A stretch of DNA of 64,000 nucleotides from Sporobacter termitidis DSM 10068 (GCF_900130065.1 NZ_FQXV01000001.1:216572-280571), one strand, 5' to 3'; numbered from the stretch's first letter, positions 18,477-27,484 are shown. A program made the numbers and translations. The notes: generated from the letters alone by a model not told the origin.

Positions 18477-18968
18477 TTATGCGCCGATCATGACGCCGCT
18501 CATCCCGCCGCCGGTGAGCAGTGCCGGGTCCAGCATGCCGAAAATCATGGCGACATGCGCGACAACGAGAAAGATGCCAACGAGGATTGCATGGAGCTTC
18601 AGCTTCTCGACCTGGTCCTTCTTCCTTCCGAGGATGCCGGTATCCAGCAGGAACATCCCTGCAAACGGGATAACGCCAATCAGGTAGAAGCCGACGGCGA
18701 TCACGTCAAACGGGCCTCTCCAGCCGCCCGTGGCCGTCAGCGGTATGACGGCGGTAATCAGCAGATAAATGAAAACAGCCGTAAAATATACGCCGGCGAA
18801 AATACCCGTAATTTTGCTGACGCGTTTCGCCCTGCCCGCCAGATTCCTCGTGAACAGAATGATCAGTTCGGAGATGGCGAGCGTTTCGGCACAGATGACA
18901 GGGATCGCCATAAAAAGGAGCAGCTGCCAGGGCTGGTTTGTCGCCAAGAGCTCCATATAATGGGTCAT
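18477..18968 (-). CDS. Four-helix membrane protein of unknown function (DUF6803-like)
   Basis: A 163-residue integral membrane protein beginning MTHYMELLATNQPW, with four predicted helices (about 14-38, 52-78, 91-112 and 128-150). It resembles proteins labelled DUF6803 that sit in clostridial copper clusters, but I hold that name loosely. The start at 18968 has AGGAGG nine bases before it; the open frame reaching back to 19004 is leader DNA. Its promoter carries the repeat operator at 19004-19038 that is shared with two other genes of the metal island. Confidence 0.65.
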   Translation of the reverse strand: MTHYMELLATNQPWQLLLFMAIPVICAETLAISELIILFTRNLAGRAKRVSKITGIFAGVYFTAVFIYLLITAVIPLTATGGWRGPFDVIAVGFYLIGVIPFAGMFLLDTGILGRKKDQVEKLKLHAILVGIFLVVAHVAMIFGMLDPALLTGGGMSGVMIGA

Positions 18969-19003
18969 GTAATCTTCCTCCTGTTGTTTTCTCGGATGGC
19001 CCA

Positions 19004-19038
19004 ATCATATAAAAAAGTCTTGAAGATATTATGAAGAT
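19004..19038 (-). promoter_or_regulatory. Repeat operator and promoter, metal island site 1
   Basis: On the minus strand ATCTTCA occurs twice with a 4-bp spacer (19032-19038 and 19021-19027), an 11-bp period. Eleven bases downstream is a -10 element TATGAT (19004-19009). No -35 consensus is present; the repeats take its place, as at promoters activated by OmpR/PhoB-type regulators. The 177-bp gap around it up to 19145 shows nothing else. Confidence 0.6.
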
Positions 19039-19145
19039 TTGGAGCCACCGAATATCGTTTGCGGGAAGGCCGCCTCAAATGCGCGCGGACCCGCTTGTCG
19101 CATGATGAGACGGCCTTTCAGTTTATGAGCGCGGGTGTCCGAATT

Positions 19146-19358
19146 TCACGCGACGTTGTAGCCCTGCTCCTCGATTGTTTCCTTAATATGCTCCAGGGAT
19201 ACTTTTTCGGGCTCAAACTCGATGGTGACCTGCTTTCCCTCCAGATCGACAAGAACACTGCTCACGCCGTCCAGCGCGCCCACGTGCTTGATAACCGTCT
19301 TTTCGCAGTGGCTGCACGACATGCCGTTGACATTCAGGACTTTCGTTTCTTTTGACAT
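19146..19358 (-). CDS. copZ: CopZ-like copper chaperone, in-frame internal start within copA
   Basis: The last 70 codons of the copA frame form a complete copper chaperone, starting [18 protein letters not shown] and ending at the normal end of an HMA fold. Right before its ATG at 19358 is GGAGGT with a six-base gap, an ideal ribosome site, while the preceding codons (NDNDNGGIH) look like a degenerate spacer. So the chaperone can be made both as a free 70-residue protein and as the C-terminus of CopA. This is inference from sequence; a lost copA stop codon that fused two former genes would give the same picture. Confidence 0.7.
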   Translation of the reverse strand: MSKETKVLNVNGMSCSHCEKTVIKHVGALDGVSSVLVDLEGKQVTIEFEPEKVSLEHIKETIEEQGYNVA

Positions 19359-22145
19359 ATGGATACCTCCGTTATCATTATCATTTAACTCTGATTGCAG
19401 ACTGGCCGCACTGTTTTTGAGGCTCTCGAGCTTTGCCTCCTCCTCGCGGATCTGCAGAAGAAGCCGCAGCTTCTCTTCCTCGGCCTCCCGCGTCGTCTCC
19501 TCCAGGAGCCTTTCGGACGCCCTGTGGGTTTTGATCATGACTTCCGCGATCTCAAGCTTTGCGCGGGTCAGCTCGGCGGCGCCGCGCGTCAGTTCGCTCA
19601 ACTGCCGCGTCAGCTCGGCGTTTGCCTTTTCGAGCTCGGCAAGCCTGCCGCTCTCCGTCGTGGCGGACGCCTTTTTCCCGTTTTTCGGCTGCTCCAGAAT
19701 CCACTCCGGATTGAGCGACACTGTCCGGGTGCCGGTCGGATCATAGCTTTTCAGGCTCAGGGAGTTTGAAACGACGGAGACGGACGAGAACGCCATGGCG
19801 CCGCCGGCGATCATCGGATTCAAAAAGCCCAGTGCGGCAAAGGGAATGCCGATCGTGTTGTAGAAAAAGGCCCAGAACAGGTTTTGCTTGATCTTGCGCA
19901 TCGTCTTTCGGGACAGCCGGATGGCGGCAGGGATCGTCCGCAGGTCGCCGCGCATCAGGGTGATATCGGCCGCCTCGATGGCGACGTCCGTACCGGTGCC
20001 GATGGCCATTCCGATGTGGGCCGTCGCCAGCGCCGGGGCGTCGTTGATGCCGTCGCCGACCATGGCCACCACCTTGCCGGCCTTTTTGAGCTTTTCCACC
20101 TCTTCCGCCTTGTTCTCCGGCAGGACCTCCGCCAGGATGTTGGTGATGCCGACCTGCCTGGCGATAGCGTTGGCCGTCCGTTTATTGTCGCCGGTGATCA
20201 TATAGACCTCGACGCCCATTTTCTGCAGATCGGCGATGGCTTCCTTGGAATTCTCCTTCAGCGTGTCGGCAACGGCGACAATCGCTTCTATTTTATCGTC
20301 GACGGCCATAATCATCGCCGTTTTGCCGTTATCCTCCAGCGACTCCAGCGTGGCGTTTATTCCGCCCGTTTCGATGCTTCGCTCCAGCATCAGCTTTCGG
20401 GTGCCCATCAGGATTGTCCTGCCTCCTGTGACGGCCTTGACGCCTCTGCCGGGGATCGCCTCGAATCGATCGGGGTCCGGCACAGCGGCGAGCTCCTTTT
20501 TCCCGTGCTCGTAAATAGCGCAGCCCAACGGATGCTCCGAATTCTTTTCCGTAATGGACGCAAGCCTGAGAATTTCAGCCGGCTCCAGCGCCCCGAAGGG
20601 GATGATGTCCGTGACCTCCGGCTGCCCTTTTGTGATGGTGCCGGTCTTATCCAGGACGACGGCGTTGAGCTTATACGCCGTTTCCAGGTGCTCGCCGCCT
20701 TTGATCAAAATGCCGCTTTCGGCACCCTTGCCCGTGCCGACCATGATGGCCGTCGGCGTGGCGAGACCCAAAGCGCACGGACACGCAATGACGAGCACCG
20801 CCACGGCGCTGATGATCGCTTTCGTCACGTCACCGGTGATGAAGAACCATAAAAGGAAGGTCAAAACCGCAATACCCACCACGACGGGGACGAAAATGCC
20901 CGCCACCTTATCGGCGATTTTCTGGATGGGCGCCTTTGAGCCCTGGGCGTCCTCCACCATTTTGACGATCTGGGACAAAACGGTATCCTTGCCGATCTTC
21001 GTGGCCTCAAACTTAAACGTGCCGAATTTGTTGATGGTCGCCCCAATGCAGAGGTCGCCGGGCTTCTTCTCCACCGGCAGGCTTTCTCCGGTCAGCATGG
21101 ATTCGTCGATGGACGAGTTGCCCTCGATGATCTTTCCGTCCACCGGCACCTTTTCGCCGGGCCGCACGACGACGACATCGCCCGCCGCGACCTCTTCGAT
21201 CGGCACGTCCTGCTCAACGCCGCCGCGGATGACGCGGGCCGTTTTCGCCTGGAGGCCCATCAGCTTTTTGATGGCCTCGGAGGTCTTGCCCTTGGCCACG
21301 GCCTCGAGATATTTGCCCAGCAGTATGAGCGTGATGATCACGGCGGCCGCCTCGAAGTACAAATCCTTCATGCCGCCCATCTTTGCCGGCTCAAAGAACA
21401 CGTTGTACAGGCTGAAGAAGTAGGCCGCTGACGTGCCCATGGAGATCAGCACGTCCATATTGGAGCTTCTGGCACGGAGCGCCAGAAACGCGTGCTTGTA
21501 GAACCGGAAGCCGATGATAAACTGGATCGGCGTGGCGATAATGAGCTGGAAATATGCGTTGTGCAGGAACGGAACGTCCACGCCCACAAGCGACAGAAGC
21601 ATCGCCAGCACCAGCGGGGCGCTCAGGATGATCGAGGCGATCAGCGTGAGACGGAGCTTTTTGATTTCCTTTTCCCTGGCCGCCTTTTCCCTGTCCTCGA
21701 CGACGTCCTCCAGCTTTTCCGCCCCGTACCCCAGCGCTTCCACAGCCTTTATCATCTCGGAAACCTTGATTTCCGCCTGGTCGTACTCTACCGTCGCCTT
21801 TTCGGTGGCAAGGTTGACGGAGGCCTTGCTGACGCCGCCCAGCTTACTCAGCCTCTTTTCGATTTTTGCCGCGCAGGCGGCACAGGACATGCCCGTGAGA
21901 CTCAGCACGACCTTGCTCTCTCCGGCGTCCTCGTCCTTAATAACGCCGTAACCCAGCTTTTTGATCGTCTCCTCAACCTTCAAAAGGCTTGCCACCTGAT
22001 CGTCAATTTCAAAGGTCGCGCGCTCCATGGCGAAGTTGACGTTCGCCGCGCCGATGCCGGGCAGCGCGCCGATACCCTTTTCAATCCGGGCCGCGCACGC
22101 CGCGCAGGACATGCCCGATATCCTGACTGTTTCTTTACGAGCCAT
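19146..22145 (-). CDS. copA: Copper-exporting P1B-type ATPase with coiled coil and fused CopZ domain
   Basis: A 999-residue Cu(I) exporter. Two N-terminal HMA domains carry GMSCAAC (Cys14/17 and Cys88/91). The membrane core follows with the actuator TGES (about 352), the CPC metal site (455-457), the phosphorylated Asp499 in DKTGT, the SEHPLG motif and GDGINDAP. The ATPase core ends near residue 800. What follows is unusual: a charged coiled coil of roughly 75-90 residues rich in Leu, Glu and Arg, and then a complete third HMA domain (Cys944/947) joined without a stop codon. That domain has its own ribosome site and start (next entry). The gene follows the SafE-type gene by 24 bp in the same operon. 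Confidence 0.93.
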   Translation of the reverse strand: MARKETVRISGMSCAACAARIEKGIGALPGIGAANVNFAMERATFEIDDQVASLLKVEETIKKLGYGVIKDEDAGESKVVLSLTGMSCAACAAKIEKRLSKLGGVSKASVNLATEKATVEYDQAEIKVSEMIKAVEALGYGAEKLEDVVEDREKAAREKEIKKLRLTLIASIILSAPLVLAMLLSLVGVDVPFLHNAYFQLIIATPIQFIIGFRFYKHAFLALRARSSNMDVLISMGTSAAYFFSLYNVFFEPAKMGGMKDLYFEAAAVIITLILLGKYLEAVAKGKTSEAIKKLMGLQAKTARVIRGGVEQDVPIEEVAAGDVVVVRPGEKVPVDGKIIEGNSSIDESMLTGESLPVEKKPGDLCIGATINKFGTFKFEATKIGKDTVLSQIVKMVEDAQGSKAPIQKIADKVAGIFVPVVVGIAVLTFLLWFFITGDVTKAIISAVAVLVIACPCALGLATPTAIMVGTGKGAESGILIKGGEHLETAYKLNAVVLDKTGTITKGQPEVTDIIPFGALEPAEILRLASITEKNSEHPLGCAIYEHGKKELAAVPDPDRFEAIPGRGVKAVTGGRTILMGTRKLMLERSIETGGINATLESLEDNGKTAMIMAVDDKIEAIVAVADTLKENSKEAIADLQKMGVEVYMITGDNKRTANAIARQVGITNILAEVLPENKAEEVEKLKKAGKVVAMVGDGINDAPALATAHIGMAIGTGTDVAIEAADITLMRGDLRTIPAAIRLSRKTMRKIKQNLFWAFFYNTIGIPFAALGFLNPMIAGGAMAFSSVSVVSNSLSLKSYDPTGTRTVSLNPEWILEQPKNGKKASATTESGRLAELEKANAELTRQLSELTRGAAELTRAKLEIAEVMIKTHRASERLLEETTREAEEEKLRLLLQIREEEAKLESLKNSAASLQSELNDNDNGGIHMSKETKVLNVNGMSCSHCEKTVIKHVGALDGVSSVLVDLEGKQVTIEFEPEKVSLEHIKETIEEQGYNVA

Positions 22146-22169
22146 AATTTCCTCCCTGGTCCTTTGTCG

Positions 22170-24296
22170 TTATGTCTGTGGTTTGCAGCAGCCGGCACCG
22201 CCGCCGGCAGACGGCGTGTAGTTCTGGACAGCCTGCTTGACCGCGTCCATGTCGACATTTTTGATATCGTCGACGACCTTTACGTAGCCGTGCAGCATGC
22301 CCATGCCACACTCGAACGAGAAGTCGTCCGAAACCGGCAGAAGCGGCGTCTCCTTGTCGGTTGTCAAATCCAGCCCGCCGCCGTATTCCGGGAAATAGAC
22401 CGTGCCGTTGCAGGCGTTCAGCTGGCTGGTGGTAAATTTGATTCTGGCCGGTATCCCTTTCTGGAGCACGACGACAGCCGGAGAATAGCCCTGAGCGCCC
22501 ACGTCGATCGTCACGTCCTGCTCGTCGCCGTTAATCGTCGCCACGGCGATATTGTCGGTTGGAATCCTTCCGTTTTCAAAGCCGGGCGGAGGGGTGGCGC
22601 AGCACCCGCCGGCAATGGCGGCGGCAGAGCCGGAGGACGAATCGTCGGCGCTGACCGTTGCTACCGTCGCCGCGGACAGGTCGCTGACCACCGTGATGGT
22701 GCTCCGGATCATGCCCATCCAGCAGGTATATGTGATCGTTCCTTCCTGGTCGGGCGTGAAGGTGATGACGTTGTCGCCGGGCCGCAGCTTCTGCGTGATG
22801 TTATACTGCGGGATCTGAATCGTTTCGTTGCAGCCGTTCAGCGAATTGCTGTCCGCCTGAATGGTCCATTTCACGGGGATGCCCTTCTGGACAGTGATCG
22901 GCGTGTAGCTGCCGGGCTGGAGCGTCGTCGTGACGTCCTGCTCCGAGCCGTTGACCGTCGCCTTGCTGGTGGTTGCAGCCGCCGTCGTACCGATGCTCGG
23001 CAGGCTGAAGCCCGACAGGGCAAAGCCCCGGGTGAGCATGATGACGCCGAGGACCATGACCAGCATGGCGCTGACCTTCATCATCTTATGGGTGAATTTG
23101 CTGCTTAACAGCGAGCTGACCGCTCCGAAACCGAACATCAGAGGGACAGTGCCCAGGCTGAAGAAAAGCATCGACGCGGCGCCTGCCAGAACGCTGCCCG
23201 TGCCCAAAGCGTAAATCTGCATTGCCTGGAGCGGGCCGCAGGGCATCAGGCCGTTGAACAGGCCCACAACGAACGGACCGTATTTCCCGCTGCCGCGAAA
23301 TTTATTGGCAAAGCGCTTCGGCATGTGCGGCACAAATTTGCGCAGCCAGGGGAAGATGTTGAGCATATTGAGGCCCATGATCAGCATGAACACCCCGGCG
23401 AGAATAGCGACGATGCCCTTGGCTGTCCCCGAAAAGCTGATCACCGAGCCGAGCCCGCCCACGATGCCGCCAATGACCGTGTAGGAAATGACGCGGCCCG
23501 TGTTGTACATGAGGCTGGGCTTCATCTTCGCCGCCTTGGACGCGTTTTCCGGGAGCTGATAGGACACGCACTGCGTGAGGTTGATGCCGCCGCACATGGC
23601 CACGCAGTGCAGCGACGTGATCAGTCCAACGACGAACAGGAGGCCGTAGCCCATGTTCTGCGAAATCTGCGGCAGGAAATTGAAGCCGACCGTATTTTTA
23701 ATGATCAAATAGACGGCAAAGATGATAACGCCGACAGCCAAAAGCTGCGTCGCGGACAGCTTGTCGTTCTTTTTCTGCGTTTTTCCAACGGCAAGGCTGT
23801 TTTTGACGCTTCTCCTGACCTTGTAGTCCAGTCTTTCGATGGCGGCCTTTATTTCGTCAAGGGAAATGACCGCCGGATCATAAGAAAACCGCACCGTGTC
23901 TTTGGCGTAGATCGCTTTGACGTTCCGGATGCCGGCCTTCTTTGTCAGGCTGTTTTCAATTTTCATCTCGCAGCTGGTGCAGGACATGCCGTCGACCTTC
24001 AGCTCTTCGTCAATCCACTGCTGCCGATTGCCTTTGCTTTGCTCCGCGCTGCCGGAGAAAACCATGTTTTTCAGGCTCTCTTCCACCGTGTAATCCAGCT
24101 TCTCGATAGCCTGTTTTATCTCATCCAGGGAAATGACCTCGGGGTCATAATAAATCTTGACTGTCTCCCTGGCATAACTGGCCTTGGCGTCCCGGATACC
24201 GGCCTTCTTTTTCAGGCTGTTCTCGATTTTCATCTCACAGCTCGTGCAGGACATGCCGCCCACTTTCAGCTCTTCATAAATCCACTGCTGCGCCAT
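22170..24296 (-). CDS. SafE/TauE-type membrane protein with two HMA and two cupredoxin-like domains
   Basis: A 708-residue multidomain membrane protein. Two HMA domains with GMSCTSC (Cys17/20 and Cys106/109) lead. A six-helix UreH/SafE-like membrane domain (about 185-425) follows with the metal-type motifs HCVAMCGG and LMPCGPLQA, as in the DsbD/CcdA superfamily. Two outward cupredoxin-like domains (about 440-540 and 575-680) each end in C-x-M-G-M (CWMGM and CGMGM), with a Cys pair GGCC between them, and the tail is GAGCCKP. This is a copper relay on one chain. The exact role, copper export or metallation of extracytoplasmic proteins, is unknown. It is followed by copA. Confidence 0.85.
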   Translation of the reverse strand: MAQQWIYEELKVGGMSCTSCEMKIENSLKKKAGIRDAKASYARETVKIYYDPEVISLDEIKQAIEKLDYTVEESLKNMVFSGSAEQSKGNRQQWIDEELKVDGMSCTSCEMKIENSLTKKAGIRNVKAIYAKDTVRFSYDPAVISLDEIKAAIERLDYKVRRSVKNSLAVGKTQKKNDKLSATQLLAVGVIIFAVYLIIKNTVGFNFLPQISQNMGYGLLFVVGLITSLHCVAMCGGINLTQCVSYQLPENASKAAKMKPSLMYNTGRVISYTVIGGIVGGLGSVISFSGTAKGIVAILAGVFMLIMGLNMLNIFPWLRKFVPHMPKRFANKFRGSGKYGPFVVGLFNGLMPCGPLQAMQIYALGTGSVLAGAASMLFFSLGTVPLMFGFGAVSSLLSSKFTHKMMKVSAMLVMVLGVIMLTRGFALSGFSLPSIGTTAAATTSKATVNGSEQDVTTTLQPGSYTPITVQKGIPVKWTIQADSNSLNGCNETIQIPQYNITQKLRPGDNVITFTPDQEGTITYTCWMGMIRSTITVVSDLSAATVATVSADDSSSGSAAAIAGGCCATPPPGFENGRIPTDNIAVATINGDEQDVTIDVGAQGYSPAVVVLQKGIPARIKFTTSQLNACNGTVYFPEYGGGLDLTTDKETPLLPVSDDFSFECGMGMLHGYVKVVDDIKNVDMDAVKQAVQNYTPSAGGGAGCCKPQT

Positions 24297-24344
24297 AATG
24301 CATCTCCTTCGCGGTTGGTCTCGGTTTAAGCGCCCGATACTCCG

Positions 24345-24379
24345 ATTTTATATGCCTGATTTGAAGATTTGATGAAGAA
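24345..24379 (-). promoter_or_regulatory. Repeat operator and promoter, metal island site 2
   Basis: On the minus strand TTCTTCA and ATCTTCA lie with a 4-bp spacer (24373-24379 and 24362-24368). A -10 element TAAAAT (24345-24350) follows after 11 bases. Geometry is identical to site 1. It should drive the SafE-type gene and copA. Confidence 0.6.
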
Positions 24380-24434
24380 ATCCCAGGAATTGCTGAGTTT
24401 ACAAATTCGTCACATTTGGTTTTGCGGGTTCGGG

Positions 24435-24959
24435 TCACTTCTTCCAGCGCGCGAACAGGGCGACATTCTGCGTCATATAATTTTCGGAAACCGTGATCGT
24501 CTGACCGTCGTCGGTTTTGCCGTCGTCCAGGATCGGCACCGGGTTGCATCCGTTTTTCTCTTTTTCCACCTGGCTGATTTTGAAGCGGTTGCCGCAGTTC
24601 TGGCACACCAGCTCGTCGCCCTGCTGTATATAATAGCCTCTGCCGGAATTATAGCAGACCTGGCAGGTGTTGAACGCCGTCCTGATCGTACCGTCGGGCG
24701 CTTTTACCGCCACGAGCTCCATGAGCGTATTTCCCGATTTATATGGAATAAAGGTGGCCGTTTCCGTAATCTCGCTCTTGGCGATTTTGATGTCCCCGCC
24801 GTTCTGCGCCGCCGCGGCACTGCTGCTTCCGCCCGAGCCCGACGTCCCCTTAATGATTGCGATGACGACAGCCACAACGATCAGGGCGCCGGCGAAGATA
24901 TAGATGCCCTTCTGTTGGCCTGTTTTCTTTTTCACGGGTCGTTTGTTCATTTTGCTCAT
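24435..24959 (-). CDS. DUF2318 membrane-anchored CxxC protein
   Basis: A 174-residue protein with a basic N-terminus, one membrane helix (about 18-38), a Gly/Ser linker and an extracytoplasmic DUF2318 domain. The domain has two cysteine pairs, CQVC and CQNC, separated by GRGYYIQQGDEL, and ends with Tyr/Trp-rich sequence. Related domains bind iron or iron-sulphur and are linked to FTR1-type and metal-reductase systems. I start at the ATG at 24959, after AAGGAG; the open frame reaching to 25169 runs through the promoter and terminator and is not coding. Its own copy of the metal-island operator precedes it. Confidence 0.78.
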   Translation of the reverse strand: MSKMNKRPVKKKTGQQKGIYIFAGALIVVAVVIAIIKGTSGSGGSSSAAAAQNGGDIKIAKSEITETATFIPYKSGNTLMELVAVKAPDGTIRTAFNTCQVCYNSGRGYYIQQGDELVCQNCGNRFKISQVEKEKNGCNPVPILDDGKTDDGQTITVSENYMTQNVALFARWKK

Positions 24960-24987
24960 GACATGCGCTCCTTCACATATTTTCTTC

Positions 24988-25022
24988 ATGCTATCAGCGT
25001 CATGTGAAGATTGTATGTAGAC
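24988..25022 (-). promoter_or_regulatory. Repeat operator and promoter, metal island site 3
   Basis: On the minus strand GTCTACA and ATCTTCA with a 4-bp spacer (25016-25022 and 25005-25011), then 11 bases, then TAGCAT (24988-24993) as a weak -10. The geometry equals sites 1 and 2 although one half-site is degenerate. It precedes the DUF2318 gene. Confidence 0.5.
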
Positions 25023-25067
25023 GGGCCCCTCCGCGTGTTTTAATCGCATCCCGGCGCCGCCTTCCGC

Positions 25068-25108
25068 AAAAAAACACGCCCGCGCGGCTGATGTCAGTCC
25101 GCGCGGGC
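25068..25108 (-). terminator. Intrinsic terminator of the desulfurase/TtcA operon
   Basis: A 10-bp GC-rich stem (25078-25087 with 25099-25108), followed on the minus strand by GTG and a T run (25068-25074). It lies 60 bp after the TtcA-like gene. Confidence 0.88.
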
Positions 25109-25168
25109 TTTTCGTTAGTTTATTATGAGACTTCTGTCCGGGCGGGGGCGGCGCCGTGACTCCTGCCA

Positions 25169-26014
25169 TTAATCCTCCGGCGCCGCCGGCCTGTCATACC
25201 TGTCGAGAAAGCTGTGATATTCGTCCCCGTCGTGATAGCCGATGATCGTTTTCAGGTTGACGTTCCGGACACTGTTGAAAATGCTGATGTCGATGGTCGG
25301 GTTGATCTGCCGGAATTTCTTGATGAGGTCTTTCATCTCCTGGCGCTTCGACGTGCCGCCGTTGTCGCCCAGCACGCAGTTTTCCGTAAAGCGGCAGGCG
25401 CATTGGATAAAATTGAGGCTGTTATACCGTTTCCAGGCGAGGATATCCGCCTCGCGCACCATGTACATGGGCCGGATGAGCTCCATCCCCTCGAAATTCG
25501 TGCTGTGCAGCTTCGGCATCATCGTCTTGACCTCCGCGCCGTACAGCATGCTCATCAGGATGGTCTCGATCACGTCGTCGAAATGGTGGCCCAGCGCGAT
25601 TTTGTTGCAGCCCAGCTCCCGCGCCTTGCTGTAGAGGTATCCGCGCCGCATTTTGGCGCAGAGATAGCAGGGCGACCGGTCCGTCTTGGCCACCACGTCG
25701 AAGATGTTCGTCTCGAAGATCGTGACGGGAATGTTCAATAGCGCGGCATTGTCGATGATGGTCTGCCTGTTTATTTTGTTATAGCCCGGGTCCATGACGA
25801 GAAACTCCAGATCAAACTGCTTGACCTTGTGCTTTTGGAGCTCCTGCAGGCATTTGGCCATGAGCATGGAGTCCTTGCCGCCGGAGATGCAGGCGGCGAT
25901 TTTATCGCCTTCGTTGATCATCTGGTACTCAACGACCGCCGAGGTGAACCGCTTCCATATCTCCTTGCGGTACTTCTTCGTGATGCTTTTTTCTATTTCC
26001 TCATACTTTTCCAT
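25169..26014 (-). CDS. TtcA-like ATP-pyrophosphatase, tRNA 2-thiolation type
   Basis: A 281-residue PP-loop enzyme. The ATP-binding SGGKDSM motif (near residue 47), the first Cys pair CYLCAKMRRG, LGHHFDD and a later Cys cluster CACRF with a further Cys fit the TtcA/TtuA family, which uses a 4Fe-4S cluster to thiolate tRNA cytidine-32 or similar positions. I start at ATG 26014; the reading frame before it overlaps the desulfurase gene. It lies 10 bp downstream of a cysteine desulfurase, its likely sulphur donor. A role in supplying sulphur to the neighbouring nitrogenase-like system is possible but not shown. Confidence 0.82.
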   Translation of the reverse strand: MEKYEEIEKSITKKYRKEIWKRFTSAVVEYQMINEGDKIAACISGGKDSMLMAKCLQELQKHKVKQFDLEFLVMDPGYNKINRQTIIDNAALLNIPVTIFETNIFDVVAKTDRSPCYLCAKMRRGYLYSKARELGCNKIALGHHFDDVIETILMSMLYGAEVKTMMPKLHSTNFEGMELIRPMYMVREADILAWKRYNSLNFIQCACRFTENCVLGDNGGTSKRQEMKDLIKKFRQINPTIDISIFNSVRNVNLKTIIGYHDGDEYHSFLDRYDRPAAPED

Positions 26015-26024
26015 AGCTGCCCCA

Positions 26025-27146
26025 TTAACCGGCGAATTTATCGTAGCATTTTTCAAAACAGGCCAGAAATTCGTCAACGTCCTGTTCTGTCGTCAGGTGA
26101 CTCAAGCTGACGCGCAGCGTGGATACGGCACGTTTTCTGTCCTTGGTGACAGCGTACACCGGCCTTGAGACCGAATTGGGCGCGCAGCAGGCCGACCGCG
26201 TCGAAACGCAAACACCGTACGCGTCAAGCTCGTCCCGGAAATCCTCCGTCTTTACACCCGGCATGCTGACGCTCAGGATGTGCGGGACGGAATATGCCGT
26301 GCTGTTGATTTTGACCTTTGGGTATTTGGTCAGCGCGGCCCGGAGCTTTTTGTTCAGGCCGCTCACGTGCTCACATCTTGGCGCAAGCTCTGCCAGCGCC
26401 AGTTCCAGCGCCTTGGCGCACGCGGCCGCCAGGGCAAGCGCCGGCGTGCCGCTGCGATACGGCGTTGCGCTGAGCCCGCCGTGTATCTGCGGCTCCAGGA
26501 GGAGCTCTTCCTTTTTAATTAATATCCCGCTGCCGTTCAGGCCATAGAACTTGTGGGGCGAAAACGTGAACAGGTCGGCCCCATCCAAAGAGAGTGGGAC
26601 CTTCCCCACCGCCTGGGTGGCGTCCACATGGAACCGGCAGCCCGGATAGCCCGACAGGATTGCCGCGATGTCGTGTATTTTTTGGGTAACGCCCATTTCG
26701 CTGTCCACATAGCAGGCGGAGACAAGGATCGTATCCTTCCGCAGCAGAGCTTTCAGTTGCTCAAGGTCCACGAGGCCGTCGCTGCCGGAATCCACATAAT
26801 CGATTTCAAAGCCGCTGTTCTGCAGCGCGGCCAGCGCCCCGTTGACCGACGAATGTTCCAGGTAGGTGGCGATGATATGCTTTCCGGAGTTCCGGTACTT
26901 CTCCGCCACGCCCTTCAGGGCCAGGTTGTTGGCTTCAGTCGCGCCGGAGGTATAGATCACGTCGCTGTTTTTGAGGTTCAGCAGTGTTTTTATCTGCTCG
27001 GTGCATTCCGCAAGGCGCGCGCCGGCCTGTCTGCCCGGGGTATGGAGAGAATTCGGGTTCGCCGCATAGCGCAGGGCGGTATCGCTGAAAACATCGAGCA
27101 CCTCCCGGGCGGCGGGCGTGTCGGCGGCATAATCAAGGTATATCAT
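26025..27146 (-). CDS. Cysteine desulfurase, NifS/IscS type
   Basis: A 373-residue class V PLP enzyme that takes sulphur from cysteine to form a persulfide. It begins MIYLDYAAD, has the PLP lysine in FSPHKFYG and the catalytic Cys in STRSACCA. The extended loop has the CC pair. It is the first gene of a two-gene operon with the TtcA-like enzyme and is divergent from the nifB-led operon, sharing a 338-bp control region, so it might also feed iron-sulphur assembly for that system. Confidence 0.9.
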   Translation of the reverse strand: MIYLDYAADTPAAREVLDVFSDTALRYAANPNSLHTPGRQAGARLAECTEQIKTLLNLKNSDVIYTSGATEANNLALKGVAEKYRNSGKHIIATYLEHSSVNGALAALQNSGFEIDYVDSGSDGLVDLEQLKALLRKDTILVSACYVDSEMGVTQKIHDIAAILSGYPGCRFHVDATQAVGKVPLSLDGADLFTFSPHKFYGLNGSGILIKKEELLLEPQIHGGLSATPYRSGTPALALAAACAKALELALAELAPRCEHVSGLNKKLRAALTKYPKVKINSTAYSVPHILSVSMPGVKTEDFRDELDAYGVCVSTRSACCAPNSVSRPVYAVTKDRKRAVSTLRVSLSHLTTEQDVDEFLACFEKCYDKFAG

Positions 27147-27208
27147 CGGCTCATCTCAATCGTCGTTTATTCATTGAATCAAAGCATGTCAAAAAGCACG
27201 CCGTCGAC

Positions 27209-27237
27209 ATTATAGCAATGATTAAAGCGACTGTACA
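27209..27237 (-). promoter_or_regulatory. Promoter of the cysteine desulfurase operon
   Basis: On the minus strand TGTACA (27232-27237), 17 bp, TATAAT (27209-27214), about 60 bp before the start codon. The -35 is at the centre of the perfect palindrome ACTGTACAGT (27230-27239), a possible operator. Confidence 0.55.
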
Positions 27238-27395
27238 GTGGCAAATCCGGCTGTGGGCCTTATGGCATTAAGAAGCAAATCCGATTTTTTAAAATACCGA
27301 AAAGTTTGTATTGTTTTTTCTGACCAACTTACATACCCCAAAAAAGCAGAAAACTGTTGCCATAGTAAAACTATATGAATTATATGACTTTGTGA

Positions 27396-27460
27396 TTGAC
27401 AGTACTCTTGTCTAAAGCGTATAATAGTACCAATATAACATATTAAACATATATGTTATA
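27396..27460 (+). promoter_or_regulatory. Promoter and inverted-repeat operator of the nitrogenase-like operon
   Basis: TTGACA (27396-27401) and TATAAT (27420-27425) are both perfect, separated by 18 bp. No sigma-54 element (TGGCAC-TTGCA) is present, unlike many nif promoters. Starting 9 bp after the -10 is a perfect 10-bp inverted repeat, TATAACATAT (27434-27443) and ATATGTTATA (27451-27460), spaced by 7 bp and ending 24 bp before the nifB start. It sits where a repressor would block transcription. A weaker CATAGT/ACTATG repeat lies just upstream of the -35. The rest of the 338-bp gap is AT-rich and shows no riboswitch or T-box that I recognise. Confidence 0.7.
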
Positions 27461-27484
27461 TAATTTCAGTAGGAAGGCGACGTT

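Noticed and set aside
25015-25169. A longer DUF2318 protein starting at 25169
   Set aside because: The added codons cross a terminator and a promoter with the repeat operator; the ATG at 24959 has the ribosome site.
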